From positions 3,348,001 through 3,412,000 of the forward strand of contig NZ_JACHMB010000001.1 in NCBI RefSeq assembly GCF_014204795.1: 64,000 nt of DNA, in the 5' to 3' direction. Both the position numbers and the translations under genes were made by a program. Within the stretch, counting starts at the first letter, position 1; each line of letters opens with the position of its first letter. Positions 1-9,942 of this stretch are shown here, piece after piece. Below the pieces are notes generated by a model. That model had not been told where the DNA came from. It did no database searches and saw only the letters and a program-made list of their open reading frames with translations. This stretch comes from Nonomuraea jabiensis (GTDB lineage: Bacteria > Actinomycetota > Actinomycetes > Streptosporangiales > Streptosporangiaceae).

Positions 1-905
1 CCCGCAACAACGCCATCTGCGACGCGGTGGTCGTGAGCGGGGACGAGGACCTGGCCCAGGTCGTGTGCGACGCGCAGGACCTCGGCATCAGGGTCAGCGT
101 GATCCACATCGCGGCCGACGGCGGCTGGGCCGTGTCGCGGTCGCTGCGCCAGGAGTGCGACGACCTGGTCGAGCTGGGCGCCGTCCACCTGCGCCCCTAC
201 GTCAGCCTCGTCACGGGCATCACCGAGTCGTCCAACGGGCACCAGCCGATCAGCAACGGGCAGGCCGCCCATTCGCTGCCGCCCGCCCAGCCGTCCCTGC
301 CGCCGTCGCTGCCGTCCAGCGGCAGCCACGCCGCCGGCTCCTCCTCGACGCCGTCCTCGTCCAACGGGTCCTCCTCCGGGCGCGGGCAGTCGTCCACGCC
401 GCCCGTGCTGCCGACGTACGCCAGCTACCAGCCCGAGCAGCCGCCGACCACCCCCGCGCCACCGGCCACTCCGGCGACCGGGCCCATGCAGTCGCAGTCG
501 CAGTCGCCCAGCACGGGGCAGTTCGCCAGCCCGTCGTCCAGCACCGGGCAGTTCGCCAGCCCGTCGTCCAGCGGCACCTATCAGCCTGCGCAGCTCGGGC
601 CGTACACGGGGCCGCAGCCCGCGCCCGTCACCCCGCCGTCCGCGGCCACCGCCGGCGCCACCACGCTGGCGGACGCGGTCAAGTCCGCCCACCGGGAGGG
701 TCACGACTTCGGCGAGTCCGTGGCGCGCGACGCGCCCGCGCTGTGGCTGGAGGCGGTGCTGGCGCGCAAGCCGCGCATGCCTTCGGACCTGGAGGCGCGG
801 TTGCTGCAGGGGTCTTCCCTGCCGATCGACTTCCTGCTGCACGACGAGGTACGGCACGCGCTGAGACGCGGCTTCTGGGACGCTTTGGAACGCGCCCGCC
901 ACTGA
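1..905 (+). CDS. NYN (LabA/DUF88-like) domain protein, 5' end missing
   Basis: The reading frame is open from the first bases of the window, so the gene begins outside it. The first visible residues (RNNAICDAVVVSGDEDL) match the core of a NYN/PIN-like nuclease domain, where the SGD-D acidic motif contributes to the metal site. About 60 residues of this domain remain. A Ser/Pro/Gln-rich low-complexity linker follows, containing a duplicated 10-residue unit (STGQFASPSS). A conserved helical C-terminal domain (about the last 80 residues, TLADAVKSAH to RARH) ends the protein. NYN proteins are generally RNA-directed nucleases; the substrate here is unknown. The ATG/GTG codons near position 27 are internal, not the real start. 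Confidence 0.8.
   Translation, partial: RNNAICDAVVVSGDEDLAQVVCDAQDLGIRVSVIHIAADGGWAVSRSLRQECDDLVELGAVHLRPYVSLVTGITESSNGHQPISNGQAAHSLPPAQPSLPPSLPSSGSHAAGSSSTPSSSNGSSSGRGQSSTPPVLPTYASYQPEQPPTTPAPPATPATGPMQSQSQSPSTGQFASPSSSTGQFASPSSSGTYQPAQLGPYTGPQPAPVTPPSAATAGATTLADAVKSAHREGHDFGESVARDAPALWLEAVLARKPRMPSDLEARLLQGSSLPIDFLLHDEVRHALRRGFWDALERARH
510..569 (+). repeat. 30-bp in-frame tandem duplication in the NYN linker
   Basis: Two adjacent 30-bp copies differ by a single base and encode STGQFASPSS twice. The period is a multiple of three, so the frame is kept. It lies in the disordered linker and probably varies in copy number between strains. Confidence 0.85.
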
Positions 906-932
906 CCCACCCCCCAGCCGATCCCGCCGCCG

Positions 933-1010
933 GTCACTTCTCCGCCCCGTCGGCCACCCCCGCCGCAGCCAGTCACTTCTCCACCCCGTCGGCCACCCCC
1001 GCCGCTCCCG
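933..1010. repeat. 39-bp tandem repeat, two copies
   Basis: The unit beginning gtcacttctccgccccgtcg recurs exactly 39 bases later with one or two differences (first copy 933, second 972). It is non-coding. Confidence 0.8.
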
Positions 1011-1225
1011 CTTCGCCGCCTCGCCCACCACGCGACCTTCCGGCCGGGAGCACCCGGGCCGCTGCACCTCCCCGCTACAGGAATCCTGGTTACGGCGCTC
1101 CGCGTTACGCGACCCCTCCGGCCTTTTTCTTCTCGGCCACCCCCACGCACGGACACCCCACCACACACGGACCCCCACCGCCGATCCGCCGTGACTTCGG
1201 CCCCCATGGCCCTGGCCCGCTCTGA

Positions 1226-1300
1226 GCGCCGTTCGCGTTGCGCCGGGCACCACCGTCGGGCGGCTCGCCGACGCGGCGCTTGAGAGGCGGCGGTTGCATG
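1226..1300. repeat. Partial third copy of the 11.1-11.5 kb intergenic repeat
   Basis: About 65-75 bases around the core ctcgccgacgcggcgcttg align with the two copies at 11086-11290 and 11325-11510, roughly 80% identical by eye. The match includes the flanking gcgccg and cgccgggc blocks, so it is more than a short chance motif. Confidence 0.65.
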
Positions 1301-1441
1301 GTGGTGCCTGCGCCCCCGCTGTCGCTTGCCGCCGACGTGGCGCGCCGACCGGTGTCCCGCCGTCACCTCCCGCCTGGGCGCCCGCACGCCGGCGCGGCGG
1401 CCAGTGTGCGGGGTGACCTCGGTGGCGCGGGGCCGGGGGCG

Positions 1442-2071
1442 TCAGGAGAGGGCGTCGAAGCCGGCGCGGAGGTGGTTGAGGCGGTCCGTGAGGTCGGACA
1501 GGGGGACGGAGAGGGTCGGGTCCTGGGACTTGCGGGCCAGCTCCCGCACCCGGGCCAGCTCGTCCTCCACCGCCGTCAACCGCCGCGACAGCTCGGGCAG
1601 CACCGAGGCGTGGTCGCCGACCCCCGGCGGCAGTTCGCCGCTCACGCGGTCGCGGAGCAGGGACGCCTGCTCGGCCAGCCGCTTGTTCATGTTGTACAGC
1701 TCCGTGAACACCGACACCTTCGCCCGCAGCACCCAGGGGTCGAACGGCTTGGTCAGGTAGTCGACCGCCCCGGCCGCGTAGCCGCGGAAGGCGTAGTCGG
1801 GCGCGCTGTCCACCACGGTCAGGAAGATGATCGGGATGTTCCTGGTCCGCTCCCGCCGCTTGATGTGCGCGGCCGTCTCGAAGCCGTCCATGCCGGGCAT
1901 GCGCACGTCCAGCAGGATCAAGGCGAACTCGGTGTTGAGCAGCGCCTTGAGGGCCTCCTCGCCCGACCTGGCGCGCACCGGCACCAGGTCGAGGGAGCTG
2001 AGGATGGCCTCGAGGGCGATCAGGTTCTCCTCGCGGTCGTCAACGAGGAGAATCTTGGCGCGATCCGGCAT
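1442..2071 (-). CDS. osaB: OsaB-like response regulator without a DNA-binding domain
   Basis: This 209-aa protein has an N-terminal receiver domain (about 1-120) with the acidic pair D11/D12, phosphoacceptor D55 (LLDVRMPG) and K108 (LTKPF). No helix-turn-helix follows. The C-terminal 85 residues are charged and helical (EDELARVRELARKSQ), consistent with a coiled coil, so the output is likely protein-protein contact. It lies 3 nt downstream of the hybrid kinase on the same strand, so the two are probably co-transcribed. Receiver plus coiled coil directly behind a multi-HAMP hybrid kinase is the arrangement of Streptomyces OsaB/OsaA, which act in osmoadaptation and development; orthology is inferred from architecture and gene order. 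Confidence 0.8.
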   Translation of the reverse strand: MPDRAKILLVDDREENLIALEAILSSLDLVPVRARSGEEALKALLNTEFALILLDVRMPGMDGFETAAHIKRRERTRNIPIIFLTVVDSAPDYAFRGYAAGAVDYLTKPFDPWVLRAKVSVFTELYNMNKRLAEQASLLRDRVSGELPPGVGDHASVLPELSRRLTAVEDELARVRELARKSQDPTLSVPLSDLTDRLNHLRAGFDALS

Positions 2072-2074
2072 CGA

Positions 2075-5000
2075 TCACGACCCTTCGACTGCTGAGGCTG
2101 ACGAGTCCGACATGGACCCGCGCCCGCGGCTCAGCCAGCCGCGCAGGCGTTCGAGCAGGCGATCCACGTCGACCGGCTTGGGGACGTAGTCGGACGCGCC
2201 GGAGGCGATGCTCTTCTCGCGATCGCCCCGCATGACCTTGGCGGTCAGCGCGATGATCGGCAGGTCGGCGAACTGGGGCATGCGCCGGATGGCGGAGGTG
2301 GTGGCCCAGCCATCCATCTCCGGCATCATGATGTCCATCAGCACGAGCGCGACGTCCTCGTTCCGTTCGAGCTGCTCGATCCCCTCCCGGCCATTTTCAG
2401 CGTAGACGACCGTGGAACCATGTCGTTCCAGGACGCTGGTCAACGCGAACACGTTACGGATGTCGTCGTCCACGATGAGGATCTTGGCGCCGCTGAGCGG
2501 GTCGTCGCCCTGCCACTGGACCGGCGTCTCCACCGGCTCGACCAGTTCCGGCATCGGCATGTCGAGCGGCAGCGGCGGCTCGGGCGCGACCGCGGCGGAC
2601 GACGACTCCTCCGCCGGCGTCGTCATCAGCTGGCGGCGGGCCACGCCGCCGTCGGTGGCGGCCAGCGGGCCGGTGTAGGAGGCCGGCAGGTAGAGCGTGA
2701 ACGTGCTGCCCTTGCCGAGCTCGCTGTCCACGTGGATCTCGCCGCCGAGCAGCCTGGCGATGTCCCGGCAGATCGCCAGGCCCAGGCCCGTGCCACCGTA
2801 CTTGCGGCTCGTCGTGCCGTCGGCCTGTCGGAACGCCTCGAAGATGACGTCCCGTTTGTCGGGCGCGATGCCGATGCCGGTGTCGATCACCTGGAAGGCG
2901 AGCAGGTCGTCGGCGTCGTGCAGGCTGTCGTCGTCGTAGTCCACCCCGGGCGGCGCCATCGCGACGCGCAGCTTCACCTCGCCCCGCGGCGTGAACTTCA
3001 CCGCGTTGGAGAGCAGGTTGCGCAGCACCTGCTGCAGGCGCTGCTCGTCGGCGCGCAGCTCCTTCGGCACGTCGTTCTCGACGTCGACGCTGAACGACAG
3101 CCCCTTGTCCTGCGCCAGCGGCGCGAACGCCGCCTCCAGCAGGTCCACCATCTTCGGCAGCGCCACCTTGATCGGGTGGATGTCCATCCGGCCCGCCTCG
3201 ACCTTGGACAGGTCGAGCATGTCGTTGATGAGCTGGAGCAGCGACGAGCCCGCGCTGTGGATCGTACGGGCGAACTCCACCTGCTGAGAGGTCAGGTTGC
3301 CCTCGGCGTTCTCGGTCAGCAGCTTGGCCAGCACCAGCAGGCTGTTGAGCGGCGTGCGCAGCTCGTGGGACATGTTCGCGAGGAACTCGGACTTGTACCG
3401 CGAGGAGACCGCGAGCTGCTCGGCGCGCTCCTCCAGCGTGCGGCGGGCCTGCTCGATCTGGAAGTTCTGGATCTCGATCGCGCGGTTCTGCTTGGCCAGC
3501 AGCGCCGCCTTGTCCTCCAGCTCGGCGTTGGACCTGCGCAGCTCCTCCTGCTGGCGCTGCAGCTCGTCGGAGCGCTCCTGGAGCTCCCTGGTGAGCCGCT
3601 GCGACTCGGTGAGCAGGTCTTCGGTGCGGGAGTTGGCGATGATCGTGTTCATCGTGACACCGATGGTCTCGACGAGCTGGCGCAGGAAGTCGAGGTGCAC
3701 CTCGCCGAACGGCGTGAACGAGGCCAGCTCCAGCACGCCGAGCACCCGGCTCTCGAACAGGATCGGCAGCACCACGATCTGCGCGGGCGTGGACTGGCTG
3801 AGCCCGCTGTCGATGGTGATGAACTGCGGCGGCACGTCGTCGAGCATGATGTGCCGGCCCTCGGCCGCCGCCTGGCCGACGATGCCCTCGCCGATCGCGA
3901 AGCGCTGGCGCGGCCCCCGGTCGGGGCGCACGCCGTACCCGCCGATCAGTATCAGCTCGTGGTCGCCCTCGGGGTCGACGCCGTAGAAGGCGCCGTAGCG
4001 GGCCGAGACCAGCGGCGTCAGCTCGCTCATCGTCAGCTTGGCCACCTCGAGCAGGTCGCGGTGGCCCTGCATGAGCCTGGAGATGCGGGCCAGGTTGGAC
4101 TTGAGCCAGTCCTGCTCCTGGTTGGCCTGGGTGGTCTCGCGGAGGTTGGCCACCATCGAGTTGATGTTGTCCTTCAGCTCCGCCAGCTCGCCCTGCGCCT
4201 CGACGGCGATCGAGCGGGTCAGGTCGCCCCGGGCCACGGCGCTGGTGACGGTGGCGATGGCGCGCACCTGCGTGGTGAGGTTGCCGGCCAGCTCGTTGAC
4301 GCTCTCGGTGAGCCGCTTCCACGTGCCCTCGACGCCCTCGACCCGGGCCTGGCCGCCCAGCTGCCCCTCGGAGCCCACCTCCCGGGCGACTCGGGTCACC
4401 TCGGAGGCGAACGACGACAGCTGGTCCACCATGCGGTTGATGGTGGTCTTCAGGGCCAGGATCTCGCCCTGGGCGTCCACGTCGATCTTGCGGGTGAGGT
4501 CGCCGTTGGCCACGGCCGTGGTGACCTCGGCGATGTTACGCACCTGCGAGGTCAGGTTGTTGGCCATGAAGTTGACGTTGTCGGTGAGGTCCCTCCAGAC
4601 GCCCGAGACGCCGGTCACCCGGGCCTGGCCGCCCAGCTGGCCCTGCGTGCCCACCTCGCGCGCCACTCGGGTGACCTCGTCGGCGAAGGAGGACAGCTGG
4701 TCCACCATCGTGTTGAGGGTGTCCTTGAGCTGCAGGATCTCGCCCTGCGCGTCGACAGTGATCTTCTTCGACAGGTCGCCCTGGGCCACCGCCGACGACA
4801 CGGCCGCGATCTGGCGCACCTGGGAGGTCAGGTTGTTGGCCATGAAGTTGACGTTGTCGGTCAGGTCCTTCCAGACCCCGGACACGCCCCGCACCTGCGC
4901 CTGGCCGCCCAGCTGGCCCTCCGTGCCCACCTCCCGGGCGACTCGGGTCACCTCGGAGGCGAACGACGACAGCTGCTCGACCATCGTGTTCATGGTCGAC

Positions 5001-6262
5001 TTGAGCTCGAGGATCTCGCCCTGGGCGTCCACGTCGATCTTGCGGGTGAGGTCGCCGTTGGCCACGGCCGTGGTCACCTGGGCGATGTTACGCACCTGGT
5101 ATGTCAGGTTGTTGGCCATCGAGTTGACGTTGTCCGTCAGGTCCTTCCAGACCCCGGACACGCCCTTCACCTCGGCCCGGCCGCCCAGCTTGCCCTCGGT
5201 GCCCACCTCGCGGGCGACTCGGGTGACCTCGTCGGCGAAGGAGGACAGCTGGTCCACCATCGTGTTGAGGGTGTCCTTGAGCTGCAGGATCTCGCCCTCC
5301 GCGTCAACGGTGATCTTCTTCGACAGGTTGCCCTGGGCCACCGCCGTCGCCACGGTCGCGATGCTGCGCACCTGGGAGGTCAGGTTGTTGGCCATGAAGT
5401 TGACGTTGTCGGTGAGGTCCTTCCAGACGCCCGAGACGCCGGTCACCTGGGCCTGGCCGCCGAGCTGGCCCTCGGTGCCCACCTCGCGGGCGACTCGGGT
5501 GACCTCCTCGGCGAAGCCGGACAGCTGGTCGACCATCGTGTTGACGGTGTTCTTCAGCTCGAACATCTCGCCCACGGCGTCGACCGTCACCTTGCGGCTC
5601 AGGTCGCCCTTGGCCACCGCGGTGGTCACGACCGCGATGTCGCGCACCTGCGCCGCCACGCGCGAGGACATCGTGTTGACGGCCTCGGTGAGGTCGCGCC
5701 AGCTTCCCGACATGCCGCGCAGGTTGGCGCTGCCGCCCAGCCGGCCCTCGGTGCCGGCCTCGCGCGCCACCCTGGTCACCTCGCTGTTGAACAGCGCGAG
5801 CTGGTCGACCATGCCGTTGATGGCCTTGCCCAGGCGCCGCACCTCGCCCCTGGCGGAGCGGTCGAGGTCGATCCTGCGCGACAGGTCGCCCTTGGCGACC
5901 GCGTCGATCACGTCGGCCGCGCCGCTGACGGGGCTCACCAGGGCGTCGATCAGCTGGTTGACCGACTCGACGCCCTCCGCCCAGGCGCCGACGCCCGGCC
6001 CCGGCGTCAGCCGCTCGCCGAACCGGCCCTCCTTGACGATCTCTTTGCGAACGCGCACCAGCTCGTTCGCCAGATGTTCGCGGCGGTCCGCCACTTCGTT
6101 GAGCAGCAGCCGGACCTCGCTGAGGATGCCGGGAGGCGCGTGGGAGACACGACGCCGGAAATCACCGTCCCGCCAGGAGAAAAGGGTCTCGAGGATAGGA
6201 ATGAGATCCGACTCGGTATAGGTCCTCTCCTCCGGGGTTGGCGCGGCCTTGGCCGTGGTCAT
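2075..6262 (-). CDS. osaA: OsaA-like cytoplasmic hybrid histidine kinase with seven HAMP repeats
   Basis: The 1395-aa protein has no membrane segment. After an N-terminal region (1-110) come seven units of about 92 residues (first at about 121, last at about 675). Each has a canonical HAMP core ([10 protein letters not shown] type) and a divergent partner ([13 protein letters not shown] to NNLTSQVR). A GAF domain (about 735-880), coiled coil, HisKA (H966 in MSHELRTP), HATPase (N box near 1086, GTGLGLA) and a C-terminal receiver (about 1259-1380, D1310) follow. Tandem HAMP kinases of this kind sense osmotic or cell-wall stress in fungi and Streptomyces. The ATG at 6262 is chosen because GGAGG precedes it by four bases; an in-frame GTG at 6313 would add 17 residues but has no clear ribosome site. 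Confidence 0.88.
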   Translation of the reverse strand: MTTAKAAPTPEERTYTESDLIPILETLFSWRDGDFRRRVSHAPPGILSEVRLLLNEVADRREHLANELVRVRKEIVKEGRFGERLTPGPGVGAWAEGVESVNQLIDALVSPVSGAADVIDAVAKGDLSRRIDLDRSARGEVRRLGKAINGMVDQLALFNSEVTRVAREAGTEGRLGGSANLRGMSGSWRDLTEAVNTMSSRVAAQVRDIAVVTTAVAKGDLSRKVTVDAVGEMFELKNTVNTMVDQLSGFAEEVTRVAREVGTEGQLGGQAQVTGVSGVWKDLTDNVNFMANNLTSQVRSIATVATAVAQGNLSKKITVDAEGEILQLKDTLNTMVDQLSSFADEVTRVAREVGTEGKLGGRAEVKGVSGVWKDLTDNVNSMANNLTYQVRNIAQVTTAVANGDLTRKIDVDAQGEILELKSTMNTMVEQLSSFASEVTRVAREVGTEGQLGGQAQVRGVSGVWKDLTDNVNFMANNLTSQVRQIAAVSSAVAQGDLSKKITVDAQGEILQLKDTLNTMVDQLSSFADEVTRVAREVGTQGQLGGQARVTGVSGVWRDLTDNVNFMANNLTSQVRNIAEVTTAVANGDLTRKIDVDAQGEILALKTTINRMVDQLSSFASEVTRVAREVGSEGQLGGQARVEGVEGTWKRLTESVNELAGNLTTQVRAIATVTSAVARGDLTRSIAVEAQGELAELKDNINSMVANLRETTQANQEQDWLKSNLARISRLMQGHRDLLEVAKLTMSELTPLVSARYGAFYGVDPEGDHELILIGGYGVRPDRGPRQRFAIGEGIVGQAAAEGRHIMLDDVPPQFITIDSGLSQSTPAQIVVLPILFESRVLGVLELASFTPFGEVHLDFLRQLVETIGVTMNTIIANSRTEDLLTESQRLTRELQERSDELQRQQEELRRSNAELEDKAALLAKQNRAIEIQNFQIEQARRTLEERAEQLAVSSRYKSEFLANMSHELRTPLNSLLVLAKLLTENAEGNLTSQQVEFARTIHSAGSSLLQLINDMLDLSKVEAGRMDIHPIKVALPKMVDLLEAAFAPLAQDKGLSFSVDVENDVPKELRADEQRLQQVLRNLLSNAVKFTPRGEVKLRVAMAPPGVDYDDDSLHDADDLLAFQVIDTGIGIAPDKRDVIFEAFRQADGTTSRKYGGTGLGLAICRDIARLLGGEIHVDSELGKGSTFTLYLPASYTGPLAATDGGVARRQLMTTPAEESSSAAVAPEPPLPLDMPMPELVEPVETPVQWQGDDPLSGAKILIVDDDIRNVFALTSVLERHGSTVVYAENGREGIEQLERNEDVALVLMDIMMPEMDGWATTSAIRRMPQFADLPIIALTAKVMRGDREKSIASGASDYVPKPVDVDRLLERLRGWLSRGRGSMSDSSASAVEGS
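4070..5902 (-). repeat. Tandem 276-bp repeats encoding the HAMP array
   Basis: The seven HAMP units recur at exactly 92 codons (the first at 94). Long stretches are nearly identical at DNA level, for example the segments encoding [12 protein letters not shown] and [12 protein letters not shown]. Such identity favours homologous gain or loss of whole units, so copy number may differ between strains. Boundaries are approximate. Confidence 0.8.
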
Positions 6263-6382
6263 GGGGCCTCCTTCACTCGCGGCGGGCTCCGGCGAGTGAT
6301 TCAAGTCTGTCACGATGAGTAGCTCGTAGTCCTGCCCTTGGATTTACCCCAAGTCAGCGGGAAGTGTGGTAGGCACGGTGGG
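6263..6382. promoter_or_regulatory. Divergent promoter region of the osa-like locus
   Basis: This 120-bp interval separates the hybrid kinase (-) from the GAF-PP2C phosphatase (+) and must hold promoters for both. I could not assign convincing -35/-10 pairs. A strong GGAGG for the kinase lies at 6267-6271. Confidence 0.55.
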
Positions 6383-7927
6383 ATGACTGCTTCTCCCCAT
6401 GCGGTGCTCGCCGCGACCTTCGCGCCGGGCGAGACCGCTGTGACGGCTGCGATGAGGTTCACGCGCGAAGTGATGACCGCGTGGGCCACCGGCGGCGTGC
6501 TCCACACCGCCGAACAGGTCGCGGGCGATCTGGCCGAGCAGGTCGCTGACGAGCCGTTCGAGGTGATCTGGAAGCATCTCGGGGATGCCGTACAGGTGGA
6601 ACTGAGGCAGCGATACCTCTCCCAGGGTGATCCGAAGGCTCCTTCCGGGAACGTCGAAGAGTGGGGAGTCACCTTCACGGGCGATTCCCGTGTCCATTGG
6701 GCTAGGCTCACGCTACCTGGCTCTCCGGACATGGTGGCCGCCGAATGGCTGGAGGAGAGCGCCCGGGGGCCGCACTGGCTCGGGTTCTTGGCCGATGCGA
6801 GCGATCTGCTCGCGGGCACGCTCGACCCGGACATGGTACCTGCCATCATCGCCCAGGTCGTAGTGCCGCGTTTGTCCAGCTGGTGCGCCGTCTACACCTC
6901 CGACAGCTCCCTCGGTCCGATGCGGCTGGTCTACCTCTGGCACGCCGACGAGGCCAGGATCGACGGGCTGCGCGAGCAGCTCGCCGACATGGACGTCGCC
7001 GCCGCCGACGCCAGGGTCACCTCGACCGTCCACCTGGCCGACTCGCAGGTGCTCGCGGTGCCGCTCACGGCGCGCGGGCGCGGGCTCGGCATGATGTGCC
7101 TGGGCCGGCCCGACCGCTTCCCGGACGACGTCATCCAGTTCGCCGAGGACATCGGCAGGCGTGCCGCGCTGGCCATGGACAACGCCCGGCTCTACGCCCA
7201 GCAGGCCGCCGCCAACCGGGCGCTCCAGCGCAGCCTGCTGCCGCCCAACGAGCCCGAGGTCCCGGGGCTCGACTACGGCGTCATCTACGAGCCCGCCGGC
7301 GAGACCAACGAGGTGGGCGGCGACTTCTACGACCTGTTCAAGGCGGGCGACGACTCGTGGCGGTTCGCGATCGGCGACGTGTGCGGCACGGGCCCCGAGG
7401 CCGCCGCCGTGACGGGGCTCGCCCGCCACACGCTGCGGCTGCTGGCCCGCGAGGGGTACGGCGTCGCGGCCGTGCTCGGACGGCTCAACCAGGCGATCCT
7501 GGAGGAGGGCGAGCGCGCCAGGTTCCTCACGCTGCTGCACGGCGACATCACGCCCGTGGCGAGCGGGCTGGAGGTGCGCCTGGTGTCGGCCGGGCACCCC
7601 GAGGCGCTGCGGCTCAAGCCGAGCGGCAAGGTGGAGGCGGTGACCACGCCGCAGTCGCTGCTGGGGGTCTTCCACGAGGTCATGTTCGAGGCCGACACCG
7701 TGCACCTGGAGCACGGCGACGTGCTGCTGGCGGTGACCGACGGGGTGACGGAGCGGCGCTCGGGCGGACGGCTGCTCGACGACGACGGCGGCCTGGCCAA
7801 GCTGCTGGCCGAATGCGCCGGGCTGTCGGCCAGGGCGGTGGCCGAGCGCATCCGCAGGGGCGCGGCGGAGTTCGCCTCCGAGCCGAGTCAGGACGACCTG
7901 GCCATCGTGGTGCTGCGCGCCCGCTAA
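6383..7927 (+). CDS. GAF-PP2C (SpoIIE-type) serine phosphatase, OsaC-like position
   Basis: This 514-aa protein has an N-terminal segment (1-125), a GAF domain (about 130-280, ending ALAMDNARLYAQQ) and a C-terminal PP2C/SpoIIE phosphatase domain (about 290-510). The latter shows the metal-binding acidic motifs GGDFYDLF, GDVCGTG, DGVTERR and QDDLAIVVL. Such phosphatases dephosphorylate anti-sigma-factor antagonists. It is divergent from the osaA-like kinase, the position of osaC in Streptomyces. OsaC there also carries an RsbW-type kinase domain, which I do not see here, so no symbol is given. The start is the ATG at 6383; the frame also opens with a TTG at 6338. Confidence 0.85.
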   Translation: MTASPHAVLAATFAPGETAVTAAMRFTREVMTAWATGGVLHTAEQVAGDLAEQVADEPFEVIWKHLGDAVQVELRQRYLSQGDPKAPSGNVEEWGVTFTGDSRVHWARLTLPGSPDMVAAEWLEESARGPHWLGFLADASDLLAGTLDPDMVPAIIAQVVVPRLSSWCAVYTSDSSLGPMRLVYLWHADEARIDGLREQLADMDVAAADARVTSTVHLADSQVLAVPLTARGRGLGMMCLGRPDRFPDDVIQFAEDIGRRAALAMDNARLYAQQAAANRALQRSLLPPNEPEVPGLDYGVIYEPAGETNEVGGDFYDLFKAGDDSWRFAIGDVCGTGPEAAAVTGLARHTLRLLAREGYGVAAVLGRLNQAILEEGERARFLTLLHGDITPVASGLEVRLVSAGHPEALRLKPSGKVEAVTTPQSLLGVFHEVMFEADTVHLEHGDVLLAVTDGVTERRSGGRLLDDDGGLAKLLAECAGLSARAVAERIRRGAAEFASEPSQDDLAIVVLRAR

Positions 7928-7942
7928 CACGCTCAATAACGG

Positions 7943-7980
7943 CTCCCTGTGACGGCGTGGGCACATGCTGTCACCGGGAG
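7943..7980. terminator. Bidirectional hairpin between convergent genes
   Basis: An 11-base inverted repeat with one mismatch (ctccctgtgac / gtcaccgggag) encloses a 16-base loop. It lies between the phosphatase (+) and the S9-like gene (-). There is no long T tract, which is usual in this GC range. Confidence 0.55.
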
Positions 7981-8025
7981 AGTCCGACGGTCAAGTCGAT
8001 CAGTCAGAGAGCTTCTTACAGTGTG

Positions 8026-9798
8026 TCAGATGTCACTGTGATTGAGATGCTTCCTGGCGAATTCGAGCTGGAGCGCGGTCTGCGCGATCCGCTCCGCCAC
8101 CACGAGCGAGCCGCCGATGGCGTCGTACATGTAGACCTCGTGCTCGCGCCCGTGCTCGGCCAGCTTGGCCACGTACTTCTCGATCTGGCGCAGCGGGCAG
8201 CGCGTGTCGTTCTCGCCCGCGAGGATCAGCACCGGGCTCTTGACCTGGTCGACGTAGGTGATGGGGGAGCTGGCCGCGTACTGCTCCGGCTGCTCGTCGG
8301 GTGAGCCGCCGAGCAGGGCGCGGTGGTAGGCGCGCAGGCTCTCCGCCTCGTCCTCGTACGAGGTCTGGTGGCAGGCGATCGGCACCGCCGCGATGCCGGC
8401 CGCCCACAGGTCCGGCTGGGTGCCGAGGCCGAGCAGCGTGAGATAGCCGCCCCAGGCCGCGCCGGCCAGCACGATCCGGTTGGGGTCGGCGATGCCGCGA
8501 TCGACCACCGCTTGGCGTACGGCGGCCACGTCGGCCAGCTCGATGTGCCCGACGTCGCCGTGCAGCGCGTCGCGCCAGGCGGAGCCGTAGCCGGTCGAGC
8601 CGCGGTAGTTGACCCGTACCACCGCGAAACCCGCGTCCACCCAGGCCGCGACCTCCGGCGAGAACGCGTCGCGGTCGTGCGCCGTCGGGCCGCCGTGCAG
8701 CAGGAAGACGGCCGGGTACGGGGCGAGGCCCGTCTCGGGCTTGGAGACCAGCGCGTGGATGCGGCCGCCCTCGCCCTCGACGTCGAGGTCCTCGACGGGG
8801 ACGCTCGGCGGGGCGGGCGGGCCGCCGGGGTTGACCACGACCTGGCCGCTGCTGGAGCGGATGACCGGCGGGCGCGAGGCGCTGGACCAGGAGTACTCGA
8901 CGTGGCCGCCGGGCCGGGGAGCCGCCTCCTCGATCACGCCGTGCGGCGTGTCGATGAGCGTCAGGCCGCCGCCCGCGAGGTCGTAGCGGTGCAGGTACGT
9001 GCGGGCGCGGTGGTCGCGCAGGATGAGCAGGCCGCGGCCGTCGTCGTACCACTCGGCGTTCAGGTCGCCGGGGTCCTTCAGCCAGATCTCGCGCTGCTCG
9101 CCGCTCACCGGGTCCCAGACCAGCGGCTCGTGGCGCCGGCGGCGCTCGTGCAGGGCCAGCAGGCGGCGGTCGCCGACGACGGGGGCGAAGTGCAGGCCGG
9201 TGACGCCCTTGGTGGGCCCGTCGTACAGCTCGCCCACCGTCTCGCCGCTCGGGCGGACGACGCGGAGCGCGGGGTGGCGGAAGTCGCCGTACTCGCCGTG
9301 GTTGATCGCGATGAGCGAGCCGTCGAGGGACATGTCGGCCACCCAGGCGGCCTCGGTGTGCTCGTACAGGAGGCTCGCCGGGCCGCCGACGCGGACGACG
9401 TGGATCCTGAACGTGCCCTCGCTGGCCATGCTGATCGCCGCGACGCCCGTCGTGGACAGGGCGATGCCGCCGGGCTGGCCCGGCGGCAGGTCGGGGGCGA
9501 CCGGCTCGTTGGGGCCGCCGGCGAACGGCTGGCGCCACCACACGCCGAACTCGTCGCCGCCGGTGTCGGCGAACCAGTAGATCCACTGGCCGGTGGGGTC
9601 GATGGCGGCGTACGCGGTGCCCTTCGGGCGGTCGGTGACCTGGCGGACGGCGCCGCTCACGCGGTCCCAGGCGTAGACCTCCCAGGTGCCGGTGGCGTTG
9701 GAGCGGTAGATGGAGCGGTTGGGGGCCTGGCGCGCCCAGGACGGCAGCGTCATGCGCGACGCGCGGAACCTGGCCTGCCAGCGTTCCTCCGCCTTCAT
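8026..9798 (-). CDS. S9 prolyl-oligopeptidase-family protein lacking catalytic Ser and His
   Basis: The 590-aa protein has the full S9 layout: an N-terminal beta-propeller (about 25-330) with WD-like blades and a C-terminal alpha/beta-hydrolase domain (about 345-585). The nucleophile elbow normally reads G-x-S-W-G-G-Y; here it reads LAGAAWGGY, so residue 448 is Ala (codon at 8455-8457). The usual DAGHGS around the catalytic His reads DAIGGS (about 559-564), so His is also gone. The Asp (ENDTRCP, about 531) remains. The frame is intact and the rest of the fold well conserved, which suggests a maintained non-catalytic protein rather than decay. The ATG has GGGAGG about ten bases upstream. It stands alone between convergent and co-directional neighbours. 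Confidence 0.88.
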   Translation of the reverse strand: MKAEERWQARFRASRMTLPSWARQAPNRSIYRSNATGTWEVYAWDRVSGAVRQVTDRPKGTAYAAIDPTGQWIYWFADTGGDEFGVWWRQPFAGGPNEPVAPDLPPGQPGGIALSTTGVAAISMASEGTFRIHVVRVGGPASLLYEHTEAAWVADMSLDGSLIAINHGEYGDFRHPALRVVRPSGETVGELYDGPTKGVTGLHFAPVVGDRRLLALHERRRRHEPLVWDPVSGEQREIWLKDPGDLNAEWYDDGRGLLILRDHRARTYLHRYDLAGGGLTLIDTPHGVIEEAAPRPGGHVEYSWSSASRPPVIRSSSGQVVVNPGGPPAPPSVPVEDLDVEGEGGRIHALVSKPETGLAPYPAVFLLHGGPTAHDRDAFSPEVAAWVDAGFAVVRVNYRGSTGYGSAWRDALHGDVGHIELADVAAVRQAVVDRGIADPNRIVLAGAAWGGYLTLLGLGTQPDLWAAGIAAVPIACHQTSYEDEAESLRAYHRALLGGSPDEQPEQYAASSPITYVDQVKSPVLILAGENDTRCPLRQIEKYVAKLAEHGREHEVYMYDAIGGSLVVAERIAQTALQLEFARKHLNHSDI

Positions 9799-9942
9799 CC
9801 TGCGCGCCCCCTCCCATTGATGTCCCGTGCCTCCGGGCGCGGGATGCCGTCCAGTATTGCGCGTGTTCCAGGGAAAAACTTGGGGAATGTGGGGGAATTT
9901 CGGACTAAATGCCCCATCAGTAACACCAGTCCCACATGCCCG

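Larger units (their letters stand above)
906..1441. other. Non-coding interval between convergent genes
   Basis: This 536-bp gap separates the NYN gene (+) from the response regulator (-). Long open frames cross it, but they lack ribosome sites and look like high-GC shadows. It holds a 39-bp tandem repeat (933-1010) and a copy of an intergenic repeat also found at 11.1-11.5 kb (1226-1300). I see no RNA gene and no strong terminator. Confidence 0.6.

Noticed and set aside
65..1225. Long Arg/Ala/Pro-rich open frame running past the NYN gene
   Set aside because: It is a +2 shadow of the NYN gene and continues into the tandem repeats; no ribosome site and typical shadow composition.
2420..6322. 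1300-codon open frame on the plus strand opposite the hybrid kinase
   Set aside because: It mirrors the HAMP repeats in antisense, is rich in His/Gln/Arg/Val as expected of an antisense shadow, and has no domain.
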